DNA of 14,427 nt from Candidatus Omnitrophota bacterium (lineage in GTDB: Bacteria; Ratteibacteria; UBA8468; B48-G9; JAFGKM01): positions 1 to 14,427 of the forward strand of contig JAMWCO010000021.1 in assembly GCA_023818785.1 (NCBI GenBank), in the 5' to 3' direction. The notes under the pieces are model-generated. The model was not told where the DNA came from. It saw only the letters and a program-made list of their open reading frames with translations, and did no database searches. A program made the translations under genes and the position numbers. Below are positions 9,101 through 13,805 of this stretch, piece by piece (position 1 is the stretch's first letter; the number at the start of each line of letters is the position of its first letter).

Positions 9101-10628
9101 CTTTATCTGGGATTATTTCGCCTGTTTTTTCATCATAAGGAACATCAGCAGGAGCAATATTATGTTTTTCTTCTTCATATGCACTTAAATATTCAATTTT
9201 ATCTTTTTTAACAAAACCATTTTCTACTTTATAATAAGGAGTCCTTAAAAATCCAAGTTCATCAACTTTTGCATAAACTGTTAACGAATTTATTAAACCA
9301 ATATTTGCTCCTTCAGGTGTTTCAATAGGACATATTTTACCAAAATGTGTATAATGAACATCTCTAACTTCAAATCCTGCTCTTTTCCTTTCTTTTATCC
9401 CCCCTTCTCCTACTGCTGTAACTCTTTTCTTATGAGTGATTTCTGCAAGTGGATTTGTTTTATCAAGAAATTGTGAAAGTTGATTTCTTGCAAAGAAATC
9501 ATTTACAACATTTACAAAAAATCTATGATTTATTAATTCCTGAGGTAATATCTCATCTATTTTTGTCTTATCAACAAGAGCCATTTTTTCTTTACAATAT
9601 CTTGCAAGTCGGATAATACCTTCGTAAACATGCTCTTTAATAATTTCTGCAGATGTCCTAACTCTTTTATTTGAAAGATGATCAATATCATCTATTTCAC
9701 CTTCCTTTTTTTCGTAAAGAGCAACCAAATATTTTATTATTCCAATAATATCTTCTTTAGTTAAATGCCTCTCTTTTTTGTTAACTCCTAATTTTTTATT
9801 AATCTGGCTTCTTCCTGCTTCAGAAAGGTCGTATATCTCATTTGTAAAGAATAAAGAATTTAAAAATCTTTCTGCTTCTTTCAAAATTAAAGGATATCCA
9901 GGTCTTAATTCAGAATAAATATACTTTAATGCATCTTCCTTATTCTTTGCAGTATCTTTTAATAATGTCATTCTAATTATAGAATCTTCTGGCATATCTT
10001 CCTCATCTCCATATATCTCTTTTATTATTTCTTTCTCTTCTATCCCAAGTGCTTTCAAAAATGTAGTTGCAAGAATTTTCTTTTTGCCAATTAAAAAATG
10101 TAATGTTTCATGCTGGTCAATATAAATTTCAATCCATAAACCTCTTGAAGGATAAACTTTAGCAGAATATAATGTCTTTTGAGCAAATTCTTCCTCTTCT
10201 TTAAAATAAACACCAGGACATCTTAAAAGTTGATTTACAACAACTCTTTCAATACCATTTATAATAAAAGACCCACTCTCTGTCATCAAAGGAATACCAC
10301 CAACATATACTACTTGTTCTTTTATCCCAACATTCTGTAAAGACCCATCTTGATTTTTTCTATTTATTAAAAGTCTAAATTTTACTTTAAGTTTACCTTC
10401 GTAAGTACTTTTTTCTTCCATGCATTCCTCAATTGTATTTGTGGGATTCTCAATAGAATAAGAAATATATTCTAATTTCAATAAACCATCCTCACTCTCC
10501 ACTGGAAAAACTTTTCTAAAAATCTCTTCAAGACCTTGTAATTTTCTTTTTTCTGGAGGTATATCTTTTTGAAGAAAATCCTCATAAGACTTTTTAACAA
10601 TATATAATAAATCAGGAACTTCAACCAT
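3117..10628 (-). CDS. rpoBC: Fused RNA polymerase beta-beta' subunit (RpoB-RpoC)
   Basis: One uninterrupted reading frame of 2503 residues holds the whole of beta (about 1-1160) followed by the whole of beta' (about 1175-2503), the catalytic core of RNA polymerase. Beta landmarks: the rifampicin region around 378-407, GDKMSGRHGNKG (939-950, holding the equivalents of E. coli Lys1065 and Lys1073) and the C-terminal GGQRFGEMEVWALE. Beta' landmarks: ASPTVIRSWSYGEV at the start, zinc ribbon cysteines 1224, 1226, 1239 and 1242, the catalytic NADFDGD (1613-1619) with three Mg-binding aspartates, second zinc site Cys1954, 2028, 2035 and 2038, bridge helix near 1860, and trigger loop QLTLRTFHTGG (His2076) with an insertion of about 175 residues. 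The linker has no Met, GTG or TTG start. Shine-Dalgarno AAGGAG lies at 10635-10640. Unusual: Thr follows the catalytic DFDGD where bacteria have Gln. An intein does not explain the length. Confidence 0.98.
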   Translation of the reverse strand: MVEVPDLLYIVKKSYEDFLQKDIPPEKRKLQGLEEIFRKVFPVESEDGLLKLEYISYSIENPTNTIEECMEEKSTYEGKLKVKFRLLINRKNQDGSLQNVGIKEQVVYVGGIPLMTESGSFIINGIERVVVNQLLRCPGVYFKEEEEFAQKTLYSAKVYPSRGLWIEIYIDQHETLHFLIGKKKILATTFLKALGIEEKEIIKEIYGDEEDMPEDSIIRMTLLKDTAKNKEDALKYIYSELRPGYPLILKEAERFLNSLFFTNEIYDLSEAGRSQINKKLGVNKKERHLTKEDIIGIIKYLVALYEKKEGEIDDIDHLSNKRVRTSAEIIKEHVYEGIIRLARYCKEKMALVDKTKIDEILPQELINHRFFVNVVNDFFARNQLSQFLDKTNPLAEITHKKRVTAVGEGGIKERKRAGFEVRDVHYTHFGKICPIETPEGANIGLINSLTVYAKVDELGFLRTPYYKVENGFVKKDKIEYLSAYEEEKHNIAPADVPYDEKTGEIIPDKVIVRGKEGDFFEISKTEISYIGVSPVQTVSVSASLIPFLEHDDSNRALMGSNMQRQAVPLIKPESPIVKTGMEKYVVRDSGSILKAKNSGIVEYVDANKIIIKRDNPGLFPWEEKDIYYLKKFNRTNQDTCFHQRPIVDVGDKVVKGQNLTDGFAISKEGELALGRNVLVAFMPWHGYNYEDAILISERLVKEDVFTSIHIKEFEVEARDTELGPEEITSDIPNVPEDRLVNLDKDGVVKIGTEVEPDDILVGKITPRGESELTPEEKLLRVIFGEKSKNVLNTSEKVPPGVKGVVINVRKYVRREETESKNIQEEIEKEVEQIKANYKKKEKIVKQIITNEIKKFLGKEKINLKVPYNVDGWEKLLNKVSDDVRDNLKKIIDIGKKEIEEIENQCREEEAKIRKGYELPPDVRMKVVVEIAMKKKISVGDKMSGRHGNKGVIAKVLPEEDMPFLEDGTPVDMVLNPLGVPSRMNVGQILEIHLGWALKTLGYKLEVPVFQGLKELEIKDLLRKAGLPETGKTILYDGQTGQPFHQPVTIGYMYMMKLIHLADEKIHARCTGSYSLITQQPLGGRAQFGGQRFGEMEVWALEGYGAAYTLREILTVKSDDTEGRKQMYEAIAKGLDYEGENLPESFKVLKKELQGLGFDLRIEKRKIGEREKDVVTIRVASPTVIRSWSYGEVKKAETLNYRTLRPERDGLFCEKIFGPERDYECACGKYKKLRYKGIICDRCGVEVTTRRVRRERMGHIELATPVSYVWLFKSTSNWLGLLLDLSQAELEMVIYYERYIVTDPGNIPELKEKMLLTESEYQQYLEKYGNKFKVGIGAEGIQELLRKIDLEKMEENIKNELKKKKSYEEKRELIKKLRMVQGLIKTQVKPEYLVTNIIPVIPPDLRPLLPLDGGRFVASDLNDLYQRVINRNNRLKKLIKLQTPDIIVRNEKRLLQEAVDALMDNGRHGMPVLGKGKRPLKSLADALRGKQGRFRQNLLGKRVDYSGRAVIVVGPNLKLNECGIPKEMALELFSPFVLREFRKREYFHTLGSAKKAIRENRPEIWEILEKVIKHHPVLLNRQPTLHRLSIQAFEPRLIEGNVIAIHPLVCPAYNADFDGDTMSIHVPLTPEAIFEAELLMKATTHILSPANGKPVVTPTRDIVMGCAYLTYMSNEEEYPKIISSFDEAKYLNYMGELELHRPIKVKDEKGNLITTTVGRIIFNEIIPEEIPFKNELFESNGLEKLIEEIFTKCGYEKTVEFLDACKDIGFYYSTVSGITIGIDDLIVPERKSKLISEAKLEVEKVDRNYKKGIISEGEKYNRKIDIWTSIANELMEEVMNTIKNDTGVRPFRINPIYLMVSSGARGNRTQVTQLMGMRGLMIRPTKKLTGGIGEIIETPVVSNFKEGLSVLEYFISVHGGRKGLVDTALKTSDAGYLSRRLVDVAHSVIVTEYDCGTLEGIYASPLIEGDEEIISLKERIVGRVAIDNVVDIITDQIIVESGEVIDEEKVEKIIDTGINRIRIRSVLTCKAEKGVCAKCYGWDLSRKKLVNIGEAVGIIAAQSIGEPGTQLTLRTFHTGGAASRGGGPSLITSKTEGIIKYLEDLKIVKNKEGKNIVYQREGSIAIVDEKNRELERYTLRVGSIVEFENGSRVKENDIIARWDPYSIPVIVNKAGKVKYKDIETGKTARKEIDATTKTKRLIIIPHKEELEPQILLLDKNDKEIGKYHIPVGAYIVVDEGAEVSPGDIVAKAIRTVGRVQDITGGLPRVSDLFEARTPKNPAILSEIDGFVKVEVEKLGRKVKIKNPETNTEKEYLIPYGKTLLVSDNDYVLAGTKLTDGSEVLSDILRIQGEKKVMEYLLNEIQKVYRVEGVRLNDKHIEIIIRQMLSKVRVEDPGDTYLLEGEEIDRYEIERINSSLPKGKKPATFKPLVLGITKVALSSESFISAASFQETMRVLTDSAILGAEDYLEGLKENVILGRLIPAGTGTFEKKKVEEKVYEYTK
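3852..4400 (-). other. SI3-like insertion in the beta' trigger loop
   Basis: Within rpoBC, trigger-loop residue His2076 and the resuming helix DITGGLPRVSDLFEAR (from Asp2260) are separated by 184 residues. Insertion-free polymerases have about eight. The insert corresponds in place and size to E. coli SI3 (about 188 residues). Its two parts contain beta-rich stretches (YTLRVGSIVEFENGSRVKEN and YHIPVGAYIVVDEGAEVSPG) that look like a duplicated sandwich-barrel hybrid motif. Boundaries are approximate. Confidence 0.8.
7109..7151 (-). other. RpoB-RpoC fusion linker
   Basis: These codons (about residues 1160-1174, RIEKRKIGEREKDVV) join the last recognisable beta residues (LKKELQGLGFDL) to the first conserved beta' residues (TIRVASPTVIRSWSYGEV). 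The linker is charged and short. The valines are GTT codons and there is no in-frame ATG, GTG or TTG, so separate initiation of beta' here is not possible by the usual codons. Confidence 0.88.
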
Positions 10629-10637
10629 CTTCTACTC

Positions 10638-10679
10638 CTTTTTAAAATTTTTAAGAAAAAAATTTATAATTTTAAAAAG
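10638..10679 (-). repeat. Perfect 12-base inverted repeat between rplL and rpoBC
   Basis: In the 52-base rplL-rpoBC gap, CTTTTTAAAATT and its exact complement AATTTTAAAAAG (transcript sense) are separated by 18 bases. The 3' arm ends on the first three bases of the rpoBC Shine-Dalgarno AAGGAG. The stem is eleven A-T pairs closed by one G-C pair, so it is weak; the T-run in the loop does not make a convincing terminator. It could be a processing or translation-tuning hairpin, or a chance product of AT-rich DNA. Confidence 0.6.
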
Positions 10680-10680
10680 A

Positions 10681-11067
10681 TTATTTTATTTCTACTTCTG
10701 CTCCAATTGCTACAAGTCTCTTCTTAATCTCTTCTGCTTCTTCTTTATTAACTTTCTCTTTAATTGGTTTTGGTAATGATTCAACTAAATCTTTCGCTTC
10801 TTTCAATCCAAGGTTTGTAATAGCCCTTACTTCTTTAATTGTTTGAATCTTATTTGAACCTGCTGACTTAAGAATAACATCAAAAGTTGTCTTTTCTTCA
10901 GATACTGTAGAAGCAGAACTTTGTTGAGTAGATGTTGCAACTGATATAGGAGCAACCATCCCACTTACTCCAAATTTTTCTTCAAGTTTTTTTGCAAGTT
11001 CAGCAACTTCTAAAACTGAAAGTTTTTCAATTTTTTCAACTATTTCATCAATAAGATTTTTTTCCAT
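10681..11067 (-). CDS. rplL: 50S ribosomal protein L7/L12
   Basis: L7/L12 forms the mobile dimers of the ribosomal stalk that recruit and activate EF-Tu, EF-G and the other translational GTPases. At 128 residues it is close to the usual 120-128. The N-terminal dimerisation domain is at about 1-34, a Ser/Thr/Ala-rich flexible hinge at about 38-57, and the globular C-terminal domain holds the factor-binding surface (TIKEVRAITNLGLKEAKDLV). The start lies one base after the TGA of rplJ, and its Shine-Dalgarno AAGGAG is in the last codons of rplJ, a coupling suited to the several-fold excess of L12 over L10. It is followed by the only sizeable gap before rpoBC. Confidence 0.98.
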   Translation of the reverse strand: MEKNLIDEIVEKIEKLSVLEVAELAKKLEEKFGVSGMVAPISVATSTQQSSASTVSEEKTTFDVILKSAGSNKIQTIKEVRAITNLGLKEAKDLVESLPKPIKEKVNKEEAEEIKKRLVAIGAEVEIK

Positions 11068-11068
11068 T

Positions 11069-11599
11069 TCAACTCTCCTTTTTTTCTTTTATCTGATTTA
11101 AAATACTAACTAATTTTCTTATTGGACCTCTCATTGAATTTACTAATCTTATAGAAGGCATTTTTAAAAGATATAAAATTTGACTTTGTAATTCTTTTTT
11201 ACTTGGCAATTTACCAATCTCTGTAAGTTTATTATTATCAATTATTTCACCATTCAACACTCCTCCTTTTATCTCTATCTTACCAATATTTTTTTGAAAA
11301 TCAATCAGTGATTTTATTATTTCTATCTCATTCTCTTTATTACTCCAGACAACAAAAGTAGGTCCATTTATAAATTTACAAGCTTGGTCTTTACTTAAAT
11401 TTTTAAAAATAATTTCTATAAGATTATTTTTTACAACCATAATATTCCCACCTACATTTTTAATTGAATCTCTAATTTTTTTCATTTCAAAAACACTCAA
11501 TCCTGAAAAACTACTTAAAATATTTATTTTACTATTTTTAAATTCTTCTGTCAACTTTTTAACAATTTCTTCTTTCCTTTTCTTTGTCCACTTATTCAT
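11069..11599 (-). CDS. rplJ: 50S ribosomal protein L10
   Basis: L10 anchors the L7/L12 dimers to the base of the stalk on 23S rRNA. The 176-residue protein has the usual family order: an N-terminal rRNA-binding globular domain with SSFSGLSVFEMKKIRDSI near 29-46 and VVKNNL near 55-60, and a C-terminal helix (about 132-175) ending in IRKLVSILNQIKEKKES that should carry the L12 dimers. The start has an AAAGGGG-type Shine-Dalgarno. Only 12 bases separate it from rplA, so the long L10-binding leader that regulates rplJL in E. coli and Bacillus is not present at its normal place. It ends with the only TGA stop among the genes whose ends are visible here. Confidence 0.96.
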   Translation of the reverse strand: MNKWTKKRKEEIVKKLTEEFKNSKINILSSFSGLSVFEMKKIRDSIKNVGGNIMVVKNNLIEIIFKNLSKDQACKFINGPTFVVWSNKENEIEIIKSLIDFQKNIGKIEIKGGVLNGEIIDNNKLTEIGKLPSKKELQSQILYLLKMPSIRLVNSMRGPIRKLVSILNQIKEKKES

Positions 11600-11607
11600 A
11601 TTTATCC

Positions 11608-11629
11608 CCTTTTAAATACCTTTTAAATA
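11608..11629 (-). repeat. 11-base perfect tandem duplication at the rplA-rplJ junction
   Basis: The unit TATTTAAAAGG occurs twice in a row (transcript sense, 11629 down to 11608). The first copy is read as the last sense codons of rplA (Tyr-Leu-Lys-Gly); the second, in a shifted frame, supplies the rplA stop TAA and the AAAAGGGG Shine-Dalgarno of rplJ. The duplication therefore decides where L1 ends. Confidence 0.85.
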
Positions 11630-12313
11630 CTGTAAAACCCTATTTGAATCAAGTTTCACAGAAGGAGACATTGTGAGAGAAAGATGAATTGACTTAATAT
11701 ATGTCCCTTTTACTCCAGATGGTTTTACACTCATAACAGAAGAAATTGCAGAAATAATATTTTCTTTCAACATTTCATTTGAAAAAGAAATTTTTCCAAC
11801 AGGAATATGAATATTGCCATCTTTATCCATTTTAAAATCAATTTTCCCTTTTTTCGCTTCTTTTACTATACTCTCAACATTATCTGTAACAGTTCCTGTT
11901 TTAGGATTTGGCATTAAACCTCTTGGACCAAGAATTTTCCCTAAGGGTGCAACAACTTTCATCATATCAGGAGTAGCAATAACATAATCAAATTCAAGCC
12001 ATCCATTTTTTATCTTTTCAGTAAGTTCATTTCCTCCTACATAATCAGCCCCTGCATCTTGAGCCTTTTTTAAATTTTCACCACTTGCAAAAACAAGAAC
12101 TCTTACTTTTTTCCCTGTCCCATTAGGAAGAACTACAGAACCTCTCACTGGCTGCTGAAGTTTCTTAGGGTCAATCCCAAGTTTTATTGATAAATCTACA
12201 GTTTCATCAAATTTTGTTGAATGGAGCCCTTTTAAAACTTCTATTGCTTCATCAATGCTATAAGTTTTACTTCTATCAACTTTTTCAAGTAAAGCAGTGT
12301 ATCTCTTTGACAT
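11612..12313 (-). CDS. rplA: 50S ribosomal protein L1
   Basis: L1 forms the mobile L1 stalk that helps move deacylated tRNA out through the E site. At 233 residues it has the normal length, with the N-terminal KRYTALLEKVD, the conserved KILGPRGLMPNPKTGTV (126-142) and the rRNA-binding TMSPSVKLD near the C-terminus. The start has AAGGAG upstream, overlapping the TAA of rplK (TAAAAGGAG). L1 often represses rplKA by binding a leader that mimics its 23S rRNA site; the gap upstream of rplK is only ten bases, so such a site would have to lie elsewhere. The last codons are shaped by a tandem duplication. Confidence 0.98.
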   Translation of the reverse strand: MSKRYTALLEKVDRSKTYSIDEAIEVLKGLHSTKFDETVDLSIKLGIDPKKLQQPVRGSVVLPNGTGKKVRVLVFASGENLKKAQDAGADYVGGNELTEKIKNGWLEFDYVIATPDMMKVVAPLGKILGPRGLMPNPKTGTVTDNVESIVKEAKKGKIDFKMDKDGNIHIPVGKISFSNEMLKENIISAISSVMSVKPSGVKGTYIKSIHLSLTMSPSVKLDSNRVLQYLKGI

Positions 12314-12324
12314 ATCTTCTCCTT

Positions 12325-12756
12325 TTAGTCAATAACTTCAACACCCATACTTTTACAAGAACCTTCTATTATCTTTATTGCTTTCTGTAAATCATTTGTA
12401 TTTAAATCTGGTAATTTAATTTTTGCTATCTCTTCTATCTGTTTTCTTGTAATTCTACCAACTTTTTCTCTATTAGGAGCAGATGAACCCTTAACAATCT
12501 TTATTGCTTTTTTTATTAATTCTGAAACTGGTGGTGTCTTAACAATAAATGTAAAACTTCTATCTTCATAAATAGTTATAACTACAGGAATAGTTGTCCC
12601 TTCTTTCCCTTTGGTTATATTATTAAACTGTTTACAGAACTCCATTATATTTACTCCATGTTGTCCAAGTGCAGGACCAACAGGAGGAGCAGGAGTTGCT
12701 TGTCCCGCTGGTATCTGTAATTTTACAACTGCTTTAATTTTCTTTTCCACTGCCAT
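12325..12756 (-). CDS. rplK: 50S ribosomal protein L11
   Basis: L11 binds the GTPase-associated region of 23S rRNA with the L10-L12 stalk and is needed for stringent-response sensing by RelA-type enzymes. The protein has 143 residues. The proline-rich N-terminal segment PAGQATPAPPVGPALGQHG (16-34) is intact; prolines there are where thiostrepton-resistance changes occur in other bacteria. The C-terminal rRNA-binding domain contains KTPPVSELIKKA and the closing IEGSCKSMGVEV. The start has AAAGGAG at a good distance, placed directly after the nusG TAA. It belongs to the nusG-rplKAJL series with ten bases between stop and start. Confidence 0.98.
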   Translation of the reverse strand: MAVEKKIKAVVKLQIPAGQATPAPPVGPALGQHGVNIMEFCKQFNNITKGKEGTTIPVVITIYEDRSFTFIVKTPPVSELIKKAIKIVKGSSAPNREKVGRITRKQIEEIAKIKLPDLNTNDLQKAIKIIEGSCKSMGVEVID

Positions 12757-12766
12757 TTTTGCTCCT

Positions 12767-13300
12767 TTAAGTTATTTTTTCAACTTGCCAAAAATTAAGT
12801 TCTAATGATGTCGCTCTCCCAAAAATTGAAACACTTACTTTTAATCTCTCTTTATCCAAATATACTTCTTCAACAACTCCTGTAAAATTTACAAAAGGAC
12901 CATCTATTATTTCAATTCTATCCCCAACTTTAAACTCAACCTTAGGAGATGGTTTACTTTTTCTCTCATTTATCTCTTTTAATATTTTATCTACTACTTC
13001 TTCTTTCAAAGGAACTGGTTTTTCTCCTGCTCCAAGAAATTTAAAAATTCCTGGAGTTGTTCTTATTCTATGCCAAACAACTTCATTATCTTCATCATCT
13101 TCAATTTCAATTAACATATATCCAGGCCAGAATCTCCTACTTTTCAATTTCTTTTCTCCTTTTTCTAATTCTGCAATTTCCTCTTTTGGAATAATAATTT
13201 GCTTTATTCTCTCTTTATCACTATTAACTCTATTTTCAATCAACTTTCTTATCTTATCTTCCTGTCCAGTTCTAACATGTAATATATACCATTTTCCCAT
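12767..13300 (-). CDS. nusG: Transcription elongation/antitermination factor NusG
   Basis: NusG (177 residues) binds the clamp of the elongating polymerase and can link it to the leading ribosome or Rho. The NGN domain is at about 1-115, with KWYILHVRTGQEDKI at the start and RRFWPGYMLIEI (55-66). The KOW domain is at about 122-177, with KVGDRIEIIDGPFVNFTGVV (124-143) and the terminal IFGRATSLELNFWQVEKI. No large inserted domain is present. The start lies four bases after the secE TAA; the Shine-Dalgarno is a modest AAGG at the end of secE, weaker than at the ribosomal protein genes, implying coupling to secE. Confidence 0.98.
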   Translation of the reverse strand: MGKWYILHVRTGQEDKIRKLIENRVNSDKERIKQIIIPKEEIAELEKGEKKLKSRRFWPGYMLIEIEDDEDNEVVWHRIRTTPGIFKFLGAGEKPVPLKEEVVDKILKEINERKSKPSPKVEFKVGDRIEIIDGPFVNFTGVVEEVYLDKERLKVSVSIFGRATSLELNFWQVEKIT

Positions 13301-13304
13301 TTTT

Positions 13305-13490
13305 TTACCTTAATATTAAACTAATCAATTTTGAAAAAATTACATCTATTATACCAAAATATATAGCCATAATCACCATAAAAATAATAATCACAAAAGT
13401 TGAAATTTTTAAAGTCCTTTTTTCTGGCCATGTAACTTTTTTCAATTCTGCTTTCACCTCATAAATATAATTTTTAATTTTCTCTTTCAT
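13305..13490 (-). CDS. secE: Preprotein translocase subunit SecE
   Basis: SecE is the small clamp subunit of the SecYEG channel in the inner membrane. This is the short, single-span type (61 residues): an amphipathic N-terminal part with the signature ELKKVTWPE (15-23), then one membrane segment at about residues 30-56. ATG at 13488-13490 is the only sensible start; the next in-frame candidate, GTG at codon 12, would remove most of the amphipathic helix and has no Shine-Dalgarno. Odd: the ATG is six bases after the tRNA-Trp discriminator base. The only Shine-Dalgarno-like triplet (AGG) lies within the tRNA acceptor stem, so this gene alone in the window lacks a usable ribosome-binding site. 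It is probably translated from a processed, almost leaderless message. Confidence 0.95.
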   Translation of the reverse strand: MKEKIKNYIYEVKAELKKVTWPEKRTLKISTFVIIIFMVIMAIYFGIIDVIFSKLISLILR

Positions 13491-13496
13491 ATTTTG

Positions 13497-13569
13497 CAGG
13501 CCTGGGAGGATTTGAACCTCCAGCCTACGGATTTGGAGTCCGCCGCTCTACCGTTAGAGCTACAGGCCT
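13497..13569 (-). tRNA. tRNA-Trp (anticodon CCA)
   Basis: A complete cloverleaf can be drawn: acceptor AGGCCTG/CAGGCCT (seven Watson-Crick pairs), D stem GCTC/GAGC, anticodon stem GCGGA/TCCGT with loop CTCCAAA, five-base variable region AGGCT, and T stem GGAGG/CCTCC with loop TTCAAAT. The anticodon CCA, with A37 and discriminator G73, fits bacterial tRNA-Trp. The 3' CCA is not encoded (the next bases are CAA), so a tRNase Z-type cut and CCA addition are expected. Position 14 reads T rather than the usual A, which would alter the 8-14 tertiary pair unless an extra T-A pair lengthens the D stem. It is co-transcribed with secE just downstream and lies about 30 bases after the promoter. Confidence 0.97.
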
Positions 13570-13604
13570 AATTATTATTAAAATTATTAAATAGACAAAA
13601 AAAT

Positions 13605-13633
13605 ATTATACATTCTTTTTTTATTTCTGTCAA
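13605..13633 (-). promoter_or_regulatory. Consensus sigma70-type promoter for tRNA-Trp-secE and downstream genes
   Basis: The -35 TTGACA (13628-13633) and -10 TATAAT (13605-13610) are both perfect matches, 17 bases apart. The start of transcription is expected near 13596-13598. An A-run (AAAAAATTT) upstream of -35 could act as an UP element. The stretch after -10 (ATTTTTTTG) is AT-rich, unlike the GC-rich discriminator of stringently controlled promoters in E. coli. It is the only convincing promoter seen in the window and lies in the 77-base rpmG-tRNA gap. Confidence 0.9.
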
Positions 13634-13646
13634 GTCACCAAATTTT

Positions 13647-13796
13647 TTACTTACCTTCTATATGTAATGTATGTTTATTACACTTTGGGCAATATTTATT
13701 AATCTGTAACCTTTCTTTTTTTACTTTTTTATTTTTAGTTGTATAATAATTTCTATTTTTACATAATGAGCAAACTAAGGAAATTATCTCTCTCAT
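13647..13796 (-). CDS. rpmG: 50S ribosomal protein L33, zinc-binding form
   Basis: A 49-residue protein, MREIISLVCSLCKNRNYYTT... ending in HTLHIEGK, matching L33 of the large subunit near the E site. It has both cysteine pairs, CSLC (9-12) and CPKC (36-39), so it is the zinc-ribbon (C+) paralogue form rather than the cysteine-free form. The start lies nine bases after the tuf stop, and the intervening GGAAG serves as ribosome-binding site. The order tuf-rpmG-tRNA-Trp-secE-nusG is widely conserved in bacteria and supports the call. No hairpin terminator follows, so transcription from the tuf side probably runs on into the tRNA. Confidence 0.95.
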   Translation of the reverse strand: MREIISLVCSLCKNRNYYTTKNKKVKKERLQINKYCPKCNKHTLHIEGK

Positions 13797-13805
13797 TTTC
13801 TTCCT

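Noticed and set aside
3117..10628. An intein or other inserted domain as the reason for the 2503-residue length
   Set aside because: The length is fully accounted for by normal-size beta plus normal-size beta' with the SI3-like insert. No intein splice motifs interrupt conserved blocks.
10645..10685. Possible promoter (TATAAA-like) in the rplL-rpoBC gap
   Set aside because: Any AT-rich gap gives -10-like strings. No TTGACA-like hexamer lies at the right distance, and the stronger signal there is the inverted repeat.
13570..13650. Rho-independent terminator after rpmG
   Set aside because: No GC-containing hairpin followed by a T-run is present; the T-run near 13597-13603 follows the -10 box and has no stem before it.
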